NCBI RefSeq assembly: GCF_051014685.1
Contig: NW_027478923.1
Location: 186,001 to 250,000, forward strand
Reading direction: 5' to 3'
Length of the DNA: 64,000 nucleotides
Origin: Ptiloglossa arizonensis
Lineage: Eukaryota > Arthropoda > Insecta > Hymenoptera > Colletidae
Below are positions 21,301 through 34,400 of this stretch, piece after piece. Both the position numbers and the translations under genes were made by a program. Every line of letters begins with the position of its first letter. Within the stretch, counting starts at the first letter, position 1. The notes beneath the pieces are model-generated. The model worked only from the letters and a program-made list of their open reading frames with translations, was not told the DNA's origin and searched no databases.

Positions 21301-22639
21301 AAGCGTTTGGAGCAGCAGAAGTGCGAAAAATTTGTTGTCTTCTCAACCATTTCTTAGCTTCAATGTCCCATATCTCGCGGACGGATTGAACTAACCCAAA
21401 AATTCCTGTTGCATCTGAAAGTTGATACTCGCCCGATTACAACCGTATGTGTATTTTTTCCCTGGGCCATTCTGGTTAAGCGTTTGGAGCAGCAGAAGTG
21501 CGAAAAATTTGTGGTCTTCTCAACCAGTTCTTAGCTTCAAACTCCCATATCTCGCGAACGGATTGACCTAACCCAAAAATTCCTGTTGCATCTGAAAGTA
21601 GAAACTCGCCCGATTACAACGGTATGTGTATTTTTTCCCTAGGCCATTCTGGTTAAGCGTTTGGAGCAGCAGAATTGCGAAAATTTTTTGCCTTCTCAAC
21701 CAGTTCTTAGCTTCAAACTCCCATATCTCGCGAACGGATTGACCTAACCCAAAAATTCCTGTTGCATCTGAAAGTAGAAACTCGCCCGATTACAACGGTA
21801 TGTGTATTTTTTCCCTAGGCCATTCTGGTTAAGCGTTTGGAGCAGCAGAATTGCGAAAATTTTTTGCCTTCTCAACCATTTCTTGTCTTCAAACTCCCAT
21901 ATCTCGCAACGGATTGACCTAACCCAAAAATTCCTATTGCATTTGAAAGTAGAAACTCGCCCGATTACAACGGTGTGTGTATTTTTTCCCTAGGCCACTC
22001 TGGTTAAGCGTTTGGAGCAGCAGAATTGCGAATAATTTGTTCTCTTCTCAACCATTTCTTAGCTTCAAACTCCCATATGTCGCGAACGAATTGACCTAAC
22101 CCAAAAATTCCTATTGCATCTGAAAGTAGAAACTCGCCCGTTTACAACCGTATGTGTATTTTTTCCCTAGGCCATTCTGGTTAAGCGTTTGGAGAAGCAG
22201 AAGTGCGAAAAATTTGTGGTCTTCTCAACCAGTTCTTAGCTTCAAACTCCCATATCTCGCGAACGGATTGACCTAACCCAAAAATTCCTGTTGCATCTGA
22301 AAGTAGAAACTCGCCCGATTACAACGGTATGGGTATTTTTTCCCTAGGCCATTCTGGTTAAGCGTTTGGAGCAGCAGAAGTGCGAAAAATTTGTTGTCTT
22401 CTCAACCATTTCTTAGCTTCAATGTCCCATATCTCGCGAACGGATTGAACTAACCCAAAAATTCCTATTGCATTTGAAAGTAGAAACTCGCCCGATTACA
22501 ACCGTATGTGTATTTTTTCCCTGGGCCATTCTGGTTAAGCGTTTGGAGCAGCAGAAGTGCGAAAAATTTGTTGTCTTCTCAACCATTTCTTAGCTTCAAT
22601 GTCCCATATCTCGCGAACGGATTGACCTAACCCAAAAAT
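18399..22639 (+). repeat. 24-mer tandem duplication, copy 1 (4,241 bp)
   Basis: Order T, A to O, Q R, M/R, M N O P, Q'. P is skipped between O (21050) and Q (21227). Marks shared with copy 2 at +4,241 bp are CCTGTTGTAACTG (G at 19289), TACAAACGTATG (20206) and CGCCCTATTAC (20552). After the M/R hybrid at 21581 the offset falls to 4,065 bp (CCCGTTTAC, 22141), so copy 1 has one extra 176-bp monomer there. Confidence 0.92.
21581..21756 (+). repeat. Hybrid monomer M/R (176 bp), extra in copy 1
   Basis: M start through AAATTTTTTGCC, then R end (CCAGTTCTT, CGCGAACGG). It is followed by a normal M and is absent from the sister block, so it accounts for the offset change from 4,241 to 4,065 bp. Confidence 0.88.
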
Positions 22640-25600
22640 TCCTATTGCATCTGAAAGTTGATACTCGCCCGATTACAACGGTATGTGCATTTTTTCCCTG
22701 GGCCATTCTGGTTAAGCGTTTGGAGCAGCAGAATTGCGAAAAATTTGTTGTCTTCTCAACCAGTTCCTAGCTTCAAACTCCCATATCTCGCGAACGGATT
22801 GACCTAACCCAAAAATTCCTGTTGCATCTGAAAGTAGAAACTCGCCCGATAACAACGGTATGTGTATTTTTTTCCCTAGGCCATTCTGGTTAAGCGTTTG
22901 GAGCAGCAGAATTGCGAAAATTTTGTTCTCTTCTCAACCATTTCTTAGCTTCAAACTCCCATATCTCGCGAACGGATTGGCCTAACCCAAAAATTCCTAT
23001 TGCATTTGAAAGTAGAAACTCGCCCGATTACAACGGTACGTGTATTTTCTCTCTAGGCCATTCTGGTTAAGCGTTTGGAGCAGCAGAAGTGCGAAAAATT
23101 TGTTCTCTTCTCAACCAATCCTTAGTTTCAATTTCCCATATCTCGCGAACGGATTGAACACACCCAAAAATTCCTATTGCATCTGAAAGTAGAAACTCGC
23201 CCGATTACAACGGTATGTGTATTTTTTCCCTAGGCCATTCTGGTTAAGCGTTTGGAGCAGCAGAATTGCGAAAAATATGTTCTCTTCTCAACCATTTTTT
23301 AGCTTCAAACTCTCATATCTCGCGAACGGATGGGCCTAACCCTAAAATTCCTATTGCATTTGAAAGTAGAAACTCGCCCGATTACAACGGTACGTGTATT
23401 TTTCCCCTAGGCCATTCTGGTTAAGCGATTGGAGCAGCACAATTGCGAAAAATTTGTTGCCTTGTCAACCATTTCTTAGCTTCAAAGTCCCTTATCTCAC
23501 GAACGGATTGACCTAACCCAAAAATTCCTGTTGTAACTGAAAGTAGAAACTCGTCCGATTACAACGGTATGGGTATTTTTTCCCTAGGCCATTCTGGTTA
23601 AGCGTTTGGAGCAGCAGAAGTGCGAAAAATTTGTTGTCTTCTCAACCATTTCTTAGCTTCAATGTCCCATATCTCGCGAACGGATTGAACTAACCCAAAA
23701 ATTCCTATTGCATCTGAAAGTTGATACTCGCCCGATTACAACCGTATGTGTATTTTTTCCCTGGGCCATTCTGGTTAAGCGTTTGGAGCAGCAGAAGTGC
23801 GAAAAATTTGTGGTCTTCTCAACCAGTTCTTAGCTTCAAACTCCCATATCTCGCGAACGGATTGACCTAACCCAAAAATTCCTGTTGCATCTGAAAGTAG
23901 AAACTCGCCCGATTACAACGGTATGTGTATTTTTTCCCTAGGCCATTCTGGTTAAGCGTTTGGAGCAGCAGAATTGCGAAAATTTTTTGCCTTCTCAACC
24001 ATTTCTTGTCTTCAAACTCCCATATCTCGCAACGGATGACCTAACCCAAAAATTCCTATTGCAATTGAAAGTAGAAACTCGCCCGATTACAACGGTGTGT
24101 GTATTTTTTCCCTAGGCCACTCTGGTTAAGCGTTTGGAGCAGCAGAATTGCGAATTATTTGTTCTCTTCTCAACCATTTCTTAGCTTCAAACTCCCATAT
24201 GTCGCGAACGGATTGACCTAACCCAAAAATTCCTATTGTAACTGAAAGTAGAAACTCGTCCGATTACAACGGTATGGGTATTTTTTCCCTAGGCCATTCT
24301 GGTTAAGCGTTTGGAGCAGCAGAAGTGCGAAAAATTTGTTGTCTTCCCAACCATTTCTTAGCTTCAATGTCCCATATCTCGCGAACGGATTGAACTAACC
24401 CAAAAATTCCTATTGCATCTGAATGTTGATACTCGCCCGATTACAAACGTATGTGTATTTTTTCCCTGGGCCATTCTGGTTAAGCGTTTGGAGCAGCAGA
24501 AGTGCGAAAAATTTGTGGTCTTCTCAACCAGTTCTTAGCTTCAAACTCCCATATCTCGCGAACGGATTGACCTAACCCAAAAATTCCTGTTGCATCGGAA
24601 AGTAGAAACTCGCCCGATTACAACGGTATGGGTATTTTTTCCCTAGGCCATTCTGGTTAAGCGTTTGGAGCAGCAGAAGTGCGAAAAATTTGTTGTCTTC
24701 TCAACCATTTCTTAGCTTCAATGTCCCATATCTCGCGAACGGATTGAACTAACCCAAAAATTCCTATTGCATCTGAAAGTTGATACTCGCCCTATTACAA
24801 CCGTATGTGTATTTTTTCCCTGGGCCATCCTGGTTAAGCGTTTGGAGCAGCAGAAGTGCGAAAAATTTGTTGTCTTCTCAACCATTTCATAGCTTCAAAC
24901 TCCCATATCTCGCGAACGGATTGACCTACCCCAAAAATTCCTGTTGCATCTGAAAGTAGAAACTCGCCCGATTACAACGGTATGTGTATTTTTTCCCTAG
25001 GCCATTCTGGTTAAGCGTTTGGAGCAGCAGAATTGCGAAAATTTTTTGCCTTCTCAACCATTTCTTGTCTTCAAACTCCCATATCTCGCAACGGATTGAC
25101 CTAACCCAAAAATTCCTATTGCATTTGAAAGTAGAAACTCGCCCGATTACAACGGTGTGTGTATTTTTTCCCTAGGCCACTCTGGTTAAGCGTTTGGAGC
25201 AGCAGAATTGCGAATAATTTGTTCTCTTCTCAACCATTTCTTAGCTTCAAACTCCCATATGTCGCGAACGAATTGACCTAACCCAAAAATTCCTATTGCA
25301 TCTGAAAGTAGAAACTCGCCCGATTACAACCGTATGTGTATTTTTTCCCTAGGCCATTCTGGTTAAGCGTTTGGAGAAGCAGAAGTGCGAAAAATTTGTG
25401 GTCTTCTCAACCAGTTCTTAGCTTCAAACTCCCATATCTCGCGAACGGATTGACCTAACCCAAAAATTCCTATTGCATCTGAAAGTTGATACTCGCCCGA
25501 TTACAACCGTATGTGTATTTTTTCCCTGGGCCATTCTGGTTAAGCGTTTGGAGCAGCAGAAGTGCGAAAAATTTGTTGTCTTCTCAACCATTTCTTAGCT

Positions 25601-26527
25601 TCAATGTCCCATATCTCGCGGACGGATTGAACTAACCCAAAAATTCCTGTTGCATCTGAAAGTTGATACTCGCCCGATTACAACCGTATGTGTATTTTTT
25701 CCCTGGGCCATTCTGGTTAAGCGTTTGGAGCAGCAGAAGTGCGAAAAATTTGTGGTCTTCTCAACCAGTTCTTAGCTTCAAACTCCCATATCTCGCGAAC
25801 GGATTGACCTAACCCAAAAATTCCTGTTGCATCTGAAAGTAGAAACTCGCCCGATTACAACGGTATGTGTATTTTTTCCCTAGGCCATTCTGGTTAAGCG
25901 TTTGGAGCAGCAGAATTGCGAAAATTTTTTGCCTTCTCAACCATTTCTTGTCTTCAAACTCCCATATCTCGCAACGGATTGACCTAACCCAAAAATTCCT
26001 ATTGCATTTGAAAGTAGAAACTCGCCCGATTACAACGGTGTGTGTATTTTTTCCCTAGGCCACTCTGGTTAAGCGTTTGGAGCAGCAGAATTGCGAATAA
26101 TTTGTTCTCTTCTCAACCATTTCTTAGCTTCAAACTCCCATATGTCGCGAACGAATTGACCTAACCCAAAAATTCCTATTGCATCTGAAAGTAGAAACTC
26201 GCCCGTTTACAACCGTATGTGTATTTTTTCCCTAGGCCATTCTGGTTAAGCGTTTGGAGAAGCAGAAGTGCGAAAAATTTGTGGTCTTCTCAACCAGTTC
26301 TTAGCTTCAAACTCCCATATCTCGCGAACGGATTGACCTAACCCAAAAATTCCTGTTGCATCTGAAAGTAGAAACTCGCCCGATTACAACGGTATGGGTA
26401 TTTTTTCCCTAGGCCATTCTGGTTAAGCGTTTGGAGCAGCAGAAGTGCGAAAAATTTGTTGTCTTCTCAACCATTTCTTAGCTTCAATGTCCCATATCTC
26501 GCGAACGGATTGAACTAACCCAAAAAT
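22640..26527 (+). repeat. 24-mer tandem duplication, copy 2 (23-mer here)
   Basis: Order T, A to O, Q R M N O P. It matches copy 1 except for lacking the M/R hybrid. The same P is missing between O (25291) and Q (25468), so that loss predates the duplication. Private matches lie at 23530, 24447, 24793 and 26206. A copy-2-only change is GAACACACCC near 23159. Confidence 0.92.
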
Positions 26528-26881
26528 TCCTATTGCATCTGAAAGTTGATACTCGCCCGATTACAACCGTATGTGTATTTTTTCCCTGGGCCATTCTGGT
26601 TAAGCGTTTGGAGCAGCAGAAGTGCGAAAAATTTGTTGTCTTCTCAACCATTTCTTAGCTTCAATGTCCCATATCTCGCGGACGGATTGAACTAACCCAA
26701 AAATTCCTGTTGCATCTGAAAGTTGATACTCGCCCGATTACATCCGTATGTGTATTTTTTCCCTGGGCCATTCTGGTTAAGCGTTTGGAGCAGCAGAAGT
26801 GCGAAAAATTTGTGGTCTTCTCAACCAGTTCTTAGCTTCAAACTCCCATATCTCGCGAACGGATTGACCTAACCCAAAAAT
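26528..26881 (+). repeat. Q and R monomers joining two large blocks
   Basis: Q at 26528 and R at 26705 complete the M to R hexamer that starts at 25822. R has a private TTACATCCG near 26742. Confidence 0.8.
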
Positions 26882-27589
26882 TCCTGTTGCATCTGAAAGT
26901 AGAAACTCGCCCGATTACAACGGTATGTGTATTTTTTCCCTAGGCCATTCTGGTTAAGCGTTTGGAGCAGCAGAATTGCGAAAATTTTGTTCTCTTCTCA
27001 ACCATTTCTTAGCTTCAAACTCCCATATCTCGCGAACGGATTGGCCTAACCCAAAAATTCCTATTGCATTTGAAAGTAGAAACTCGCCCGATTACAACGG
27101 TACGTGTATTTTCTCTCTAGGCCATTCTGGTTAAGCGTTTGGAGCAGCAGAAGTGCGAAAAATTTGTTCTCTTCTCAACCAATCCTTAGTTTCAATTTCC
27201 CATATCTCGCGAACGGATTGAACAAACCCAAAAATTCCTATTGCATCTGAAAGTAGAAACTCGCCCGATTACAACGGTATGTGTATTTTTTCCCTAGGCC
27301 ATTCTGGTTAAGCGTTTGGAGCAGCAGAATTGCGAAAAATATGTTCTCTTCTCAACCATTTTTTAGCTTCAAACTCTCATATCTCGCGAACGGATGGGCA
27401 TAACCCTAAAATTCCTATTGCATTTGAAAGTAGAAACTCGCCCGATTACAACGGTACGTGTATTTTTCCCCTAGGCCATTCTGGTTAAGCGATTGGAGCA
27501 GCACAAGTGCGAAAAATTTGTTGCCTTGTCAACCATTTCTTAGCTTCAAAGTCCCTTATCTCACGAACGGATTGACCTAACCCAAAAAT

Positions 27590-27766
27590 TCCTATTGTAA
27601 CTGAAAGTAGAAACTCGTCCGATTACAACGGTATGGGTATTTTTTCCCTAGGCCATTCTGGTTAAGCGTTTGGAGCAGCAGAAGTGCGAAAAATTTGTGG
27701 TCTTCTCAACCAGTTCTTAGCTTCAAACTCCCATATCTCGCGAACGGATTGACCTAACCCAAAAAT
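27590..27766 (+). repeat. Hybrid monomer E/F
   Basis: E start (TTGTAACTG, CTCGTCCG, GTATGGG) with F end (TTGTGGTC, CCAGTTCTT). It also occurs at 32187, where it is 176 bp, and thus predates the 26/30-mer duplication. Confidence 0.85.
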
Positions 27767-28471
27767 TCCTGTTGCATCTGAAAGTAGAAACTCGCCCGAT
27801 TACAACGGTATGTGTATTTTTTCCCTAGGCCATTCTGGTTAAGCGTTTGGAGCAGCAGAATTGCGAAAATTTTTTGCCTTCTCAACCATTTCTTGTCTTC
27901 AAACTCCCATATCTCGCAACGGATGACCTAACCCAAAAATTCCTATTGCAATTGAAAGTAGAAACTCGCCCGATTACAACGGTGTGTGTATTTTTTCCCT
28001 AGGCCACTCTGGTTAAGCGTTTGGAGCAGCAGAATTGCGAATAATTTGTTCTCTTCTCATCCATTTCTTAGCTTCAAACTCCCATATGTCGCGAACGGAT
28101 TGACCTAACCCAAAAATTCCTATTGTAACTGAAAGTAGAAACTCGTCCGATTACAACGGTATGGGTATTTTTTCCCTAGGCCATTCTGGTTAAGCGTTTG
28201 GAGCAGCAGAAGTGCGAAAAATTTGTTGTCTTCCCAACCATTTCTTAGCTTCAATGTCCCATATCTCGCGAACGGATTGAACTAACCCAAAAATTCCTAT
28301 TGCATCTGAATGTTGATACTCGCCCGATTACAACCGTATGTGTATTTTTTCCCTGGGCCATTCTGGTTAAGCGTTTGGAGCAGCAGAAGTGCGAAAAATT
28401 TGTGGTCTTCTCAACCAGTTCTTAGCTTCAAACTCCCATATCTCGCGAACGGATTGACCTAACCCAAAAAT

Positions 28472-28648
28472 TCCTGTTGCATCGGAAAGTAGAAACTCGC
28501 CCGATTACAACGGTATGGGTATTTTTTCCCTAGGCCACTCTGGTTAAGCGTTTGGAGCAGCAGAATTGCGAATAATTTGTTCTCTTCTCAACCATTTCTT
28601 AGCTTCAAACTCCCATATGTCGCGAACGGATTGACCTAACCCAAAAAT
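28472..28648 (+). repeat. Hybrid monomer K/N, site of a three-monomer difference
   Basis: K start (GCATCGG, GTATGGG) joined to N end (CCACTCTGG, GCGAATAATTT, CATATGTCGCG). Copy 2 has full K L M N here. The difference, 177+177+175 = 529 bp, is exactly the change in offset from 4,596 to 5,125. Confidence 0.9.
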
Positions 28649-29356
28649 TCCTATTGCATCTGAAAGTAGAAACTCGCCCGATTACAACCGTATGTGTATT
28701 TTTTCCCTAGGCCATTCTGGTTAAGCGTTTGGAGAAGCAGAAGTGCGAAAAATTTGTGGTCTTCTCAACCAGTTCTTAGCTTCAAACTCCCATATCTCGC
28801 GAACGGATTGACCTAACCCAAAAATTCCTGTTGCATCTGAAAGTAGAAACTCGCCCGATTACAACGGTATGGGTATTTTTTCCCTAGGCCATTCTGGTTA
28901 AGCGTTTGGAGCAGCAGAAGTGCGAAAAATTTGTTGTCTTCTCAACCATTTCTTAGCTTCAATGTCCCATATCTCGCGAACGGATTGAACTAACCCAAAA
29001 ATTCCTATTGCATCTGAAAGTTGATACTCGCCCGATTACAACCGTATGTGTATTTTTTCCCTGGGCCATACTGGTTAAGCGTTTGGAGCAGCAGAAGTGC
29101 GAAAAATTTGTTGTCTTCTCAACCATTTCTTAGCTTCAATGTGCCATATCTCGCGGACGGATTGAACTAACCCAAAAATTCCTGTTGCATCTGAAAGTTG
29201 ATACTCGCCCGATTACAACCGTATGTGTATTTTTTCCCTCGGCCATTCTGGTTAAGCGTTTGGAGCAGCAGAAGTGCGAAAAATTTGTGGTCTTCTCAAC
29301 CAGTTCTTAGCTTCAAACTCCCATATCTCGCGAACGGATTGACCTAACCCAAAAAT

Positions 29357-29533
29357 TCCTGTTGCATCTGAAAGTAGAAACTCGCCCGATTACAACGGTA
29401 CGTGTATTTTCTCTCTAGGCCATTCTGGTTAAGCGTTTGGAGCAGCAGAATTGCGAAAAATATGTTCTCTTCTCAACCATTTTTTAGCTTCAAACTCTCA
29501 TATCTCGCGAACGGATGGGCCTAACCCTAAAAT
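29357..29533 (+). repeat. Hybrid monomer A/C, site of a one-monomer difference
   Basis: A/B-like start (CCTGTTG, GTACGTG, TTTTCTCTCTAGG) with C end (AATATGTTCTC, CTCTCATA). Copy 2 has A/B and C separately (34482, 34659), giving the 177-bp step from 5,125 to 5,302. Confidence 0.88.
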
Positions 29534-31478
29534 TCCTGTTGCATTTGAAAGTAGAAACTCGCCCGATTACAACGGTACGTGTATTTTTCCCCTAGGCCAT
29601 TCTGGTTAAGCGATTGGAGCAGCACAAGTGCGAAAAATTTGTTGCCTTGTCAACCATTTCTTAGCTTCAAAGTCCCTTATCTCACGAACGGATTGACCTA
29701 ACCCAAAAATTCCTATTGTAACTGAAAGTAGAAACTCGTCCGATTACAACGGTATGGGTATTTTTTCCCTAGGCCATTCTGGTTAAGCGTTTGGAGCAGC
29801 AGAAGTGCGAAAAATTTGTTGTCTTCCCAACCATTTCTTAGCTTCAATGTCCCATATCTCGCGAACGGATTGAACTAACCCAAAAATTCCTATTGCATCT
29901 GAATGTTGATACTCGCCCGATTACAACCGTATGTGTATTTTTTCCCTGGGCCATTCTGGTTAAGCGTTTGGAGCAGCAGAAGTGCGAAAAATTTGTGGTC
30001 TTCTCAACCAGTTCTTAGCTTCAAACTCCCATATCTCGCGAACGGATTGACCTAACCCAAAAATTCCTGATGCATCGGAAAGTAGAAACTCGCCCGATTA
30101 CAACGGTATGGGTATTTTTTCCCTAGGCCATTCTGGTTAAGCGTTTGGAGCAGCAGAAGTGCGAAAAATTTGTTGTCTTCTCAACCATTTCTTAGCTTCA
30201 ATGTCCCATATCTCGCGAACGGATTGAACTAACCCAAAAATTCCTATTGCATCTGAAAGTTGATACTCGCCCTATTACAACCGTATGTGTATTTTTTCCC
30301 TGGGCCATCCTGGTTAAGCGTTTGGAGCAGCAGAAGTGCGAAAAATTTGTTGTCTTCTCAACCATTTCATAGCTTCAAACTCCCATATCTCGCGAACGGA
30401 TTGACCTACCCCAAAAATTCCTGTTGCATCTGAAAGTAGAAACTCGCCCGATTACAACGGTATGTGTATTTTTTCCCTAGGCCATTCTGGTTAAGCGTTT
30501 GGAGCAGCAGAATTGCGAAAATTTTTTGCCTTCTCAACCATTTCTTGTCTTCAAACTCCCATATCTCGCAACGGATTGACCTAACCCAAAAATTCCTATT
30601 GCATTTGAAAATAGAAACTCGCCCGATTACAACGGTGTGTGTATTTTTTCCCTAGGCCACTCTGGTTAAGCGTTTGGAGCAGCAGAATTGCGAATAATTT
30701 GTTCTCTTCTCAACCATTTCTTAGCTTCAAACTCCCATATGTCGCGAACGAATTGACCTAACCCAAAAATTCCTATTGCATCTGAAAGTAGAAACTCGCC
30801 CGATTACAACCGTATGTGTATTTTTTCCCTAGGCCATTCTGGTTAAGCGTTTGGAGAAGCAGAAGTGCGAAAAATTTGTGGTCTTCTCAACCAGTTCTTA
30901 GCTTCAAACTCCCATATCTCGCGAACGGATTGACCTAACCCAAAAATTCCTGTTGCATCTGAAAGTAGAAACTCGCCCGATTACAACGGTATGGGTATTT
31001 TTTCCCTAGGCCATTCTGGTTAAGCGTTTGGAGCAGCAGAAGTGCGAAAAATTTTTTGTCTTCTCAACCATTTCTTAGCTTCAATGTCCCATATCTCGCG
31101 AACGGATTGAACTAACCCAAAAATTCCTATTGCATCTGAAAGTTGATACTCGCCCGATTACAACCGTATGTGTATTTTTTCCCTGGGCCATTCTGGTTAA
31201 GCGTTTGGAGCAGCAGAAGTGCGAAAAATTTGTTGTCTTCTCAACCATTTCTTAGCTTCAATGTCCCATATCTCGCGAACGGATTGAACTAACCCAAAAA
31301 TTCCTATTGCATCTGAAAGTTGATACTCGCCCGATTACAACCGTATGTGTATTTTTTCCCTGGGCCATTCTGGTTAAGCGTTTGGAGCAGCAGAAGTGCG
31401 AAAAATTTGTGGTCTCCTCAACCAGTTCTTAGCTTCAAACTCCCATATCTCGCGAACGGATTGACCTAACCCAAAAAT

Positions 31479-34400
31479 TCCTGTTGCATCTGAAAGTAGA
31501 AACTCGCCCGATTACAACGGTATGTGTATTTTTTCCCTAGGCCATTCTGGTTAAGCGTTTGGAGCAGCAGAATTGCGAAAATTTTGTTCTCTTCTCAACC
31601 ATTTCTTAGCTTCAAACTCCCATATCTCGCGAACGGATTGGCCTAACCCAAAAATTCCTATTGCATTTGAAAGTAGAAACTCGCCCGATTACAACGGTAC
31701 GTGTATTTTCTCTCTAGGCCATTCTGGTTAAGCGTTTGGAGCAGCAGAAGTGCGAAAAATTTGTTCTCTTCTCAACCAATCCTTAGTTTCAATTTCCCAT
31801 ATCTCGCGAACGGATTGAACAAACCCAAAAATTCCTATTGCATCTGAAAGTAGAAACTCGCCCGATTACAACGGTATGTGTATTTTTTCCCTAGGCCATT
31901 CTGGTTAAGCGTTTGGAGCAGCAGAATTGCGAAAAATATGTTCTCTTCTCAACCATTTTTTAGCTTCAAACTCTCATATCTCGCGAACGGATGGGCATAA
32001 CCCTAAAATTCCTATTGCATTTGAAAGTAGAAACTCGCCCGATTACAACGGTACGTGTATTTTTCCCCTAGGCCATTCTGGTTAAGCGATTGGAGCAGCA
32101 CAAGTGCGAAAAATTTGTTGCCTTGTCAACCATTTCTTAGCTTCAAAGTCCCTTATCTCACGAACGGATTGACCTAACCCAAAAATTCCTATTGTAACTG
32201 AAAGTAGAAACTCGTCCGATTACAACGGTATGGGTATTTCTTCCCTAGGCCATTCTGGTTAAGCGTTTGGAGCAGCAGAAGTGCGAAAATTTGTGGTCTT
32301 CTCAACCAGTTCTTAGCTTCAAACTCCCATATCTCGCGAACGGATTGACCTAACCCAAAAATTCCTGTTGCATCTGAAAGTAGAAACTCGCCCGATTACA
32401 ACGGTATGTGTATTTTTTCCCTAGGCCATTCTGGTTAAGCGTTTGGAGCAGCAGAATTGCGAAAATTTTTTGCCTTCTCAACCATTTCTTGTCTTCAAAC
32501 TCCCATATCTCGCAACGGATGACCTAACCCAAAAATTCCTATTGCAATTGAAAGTAGAAACTCGCCCGATTACAACGGTGTGTGTATTTTTTCCCTAGGC
32601 CACTCTGGTTAAGCGTTTGGAGCAGCAGAATTGCGAATAATTTGTTCTCTTCTCATCCATTTCTTAGCTTCAAACTCCCATATGTCGCGAACGGATTGAC
32701 CTAACCCAAAAATTCCTATTGTAACTGAAAGTAGAAACTCGTCCGATTACAACGGTATGGGTATTTTTTCCCTAGGCCATTCTGGTTAAGCGTTTGGAGC
32801 AGCAGAAGTGCGAAAAATTTGTTGTCTTCCCAACCATTTCTTAGCTTCAATGTCCCATATCTCGCGAACGGATTGAACTAACCCAAAAATTCCTATTGCA
32901 TCTGAATGTTGATACTCGCCCGATTACAACCGTATGTGTATTTTTTCCCTGGGCCATTCTGGTTAAGCGTTTGGAGCAGCAGAATTGCGAAAAATTTGTG
33001 GTCTTCTCAACCAGTTCTTAGCTTCAAACTCCCATATCTCGCGAACGGATTGACCTAACCCAAAAATTCCTGTTGCATCGGAAAGTAGAAACTCGCCCGA
33101 TTACAACGGTATGGGTATTTTTTCCCTAGGCCATTCTGGTTAAGCGTTTGGAGCAGCAGAAGTGCGAAAAATTTGTTGTCTTCTCAACCATTTCTTAGCT
33201 TCAATGTCCCATATCTCGCGAACGGATTGAACTAACCCAAAAATTCCTATTGCATCTGAAAGTTGATACTCGCCCGATTACAACCGTATGTGTATTTTTT
33301 CCCTGGGCCATCCTGGTTAAGCGTTTGGAGCAGCAGAAGTGCGAAAAATTTGTTGTCTTCTCAACCATTTCATAGCTTCAAACTCCCATATCTCGCGAAC
33401 GGATTGACCTACCCCAAAAATTCCTGTTGCATCTGAAAGTAGAAACTCGCCCGATTACAACGGTATGTGTATTTTTTCCCTAGGCCATTCTGGTTAAGCG
33501 TTTGGAGCAGCAGAATTGCGAAAATTTTTTGCCTTCTCAACCATTTCTTGTCTTCAAACTCCCATATCTCGCAACGGATTGACCTAACCCAAAAATTCCT
33601 ATTGCATTTGAAAGTAGAAACTCGCCCGATTACAACGGTGTGTGTATTTTTTCCCTAGGCCACTCTGGTTAAGCGTTTGGAGCAGCAGAATTGCGAATAA
33701 TTTGTTCTCTTCTCAACCATTTCTTAGCTTCAAACTCCCATATGTCGCGAACGGATTGACCTAACCCAAAAATTCCTATTGCATCTGAAAGTAGAAACTC
33801 GCCCGATTACAACCGTATGTGTATTTTTTCCCTAGGCCATTCTGGTTAAGCGTTTGGAGAAGCAGAAGTGCGAAAAATTTGTGGTCTTCTCAACCAGTTC
33901 TTAGCTTCAAACTCCCATATCTCGCGAACGGATTGACCTAACCCAAAAATTCCTGTTGCATCTGAAAGTAGAAACTCGCCCGATTACAACGGTATGGGTA
34001 TTTTTTCCCTAGGCCATTCTGGTTAAGCGTTTGGAGCAGCAGAAGTGCGAAAAATTTGTTGTCTTCTCAACCATTTCTTAGCTTCAATGTCCCATATCTC
34101 GCGAACGGATTGAACTAACCCAAAAATTCCTATTGCATCTGAAAGTTGATACTCGCCCGATTACAACCGTATGTGTATTTTTTCCCTGGGCCATACTGGT
34201 TAAGCGTTTGGAGCAGCAGAAGTGCGAAAAATTTGTTGTCTTCTCAACCATTTCTTAGCTTCAATGTGCCATATCTCGCGGACGGATTGAACTAACCCAA
34301 AAATTCCTGTTGCATCTGAAAGTTGATACTCGCCCGATTACAACCGTATGTGTATTTTTTCCCTCGGCCATTCTGGTTAAGCGTTTGGAGCAGCAGAAGT

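Larger units (their letters stand above)
26882..31478 (+). repeat. Large tandem duplication, copy 1 (26-mer, 4,597 bp)
   Basis: Order A B C D E/F G H I J K/N O P Q R A/C D I J K L M N O P Q R. Private marks shared with copy 2: GGGCATAACCC (A at 27400), TCTCATCC (28060), CCATACTGG (29070), ATGTGCCAT (29143), CCCTCGGCC (29240), CCTGATGCATCGG (30070), GAAAATAG (30611). Offsets are about 4,597 bp, then 5,125 bp, then 5,302 bp. They step up exactly where this copy has the K/N hybrid (three monomers fewer) and the A/C hybrid (one fewer). Confidence 0.93.
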
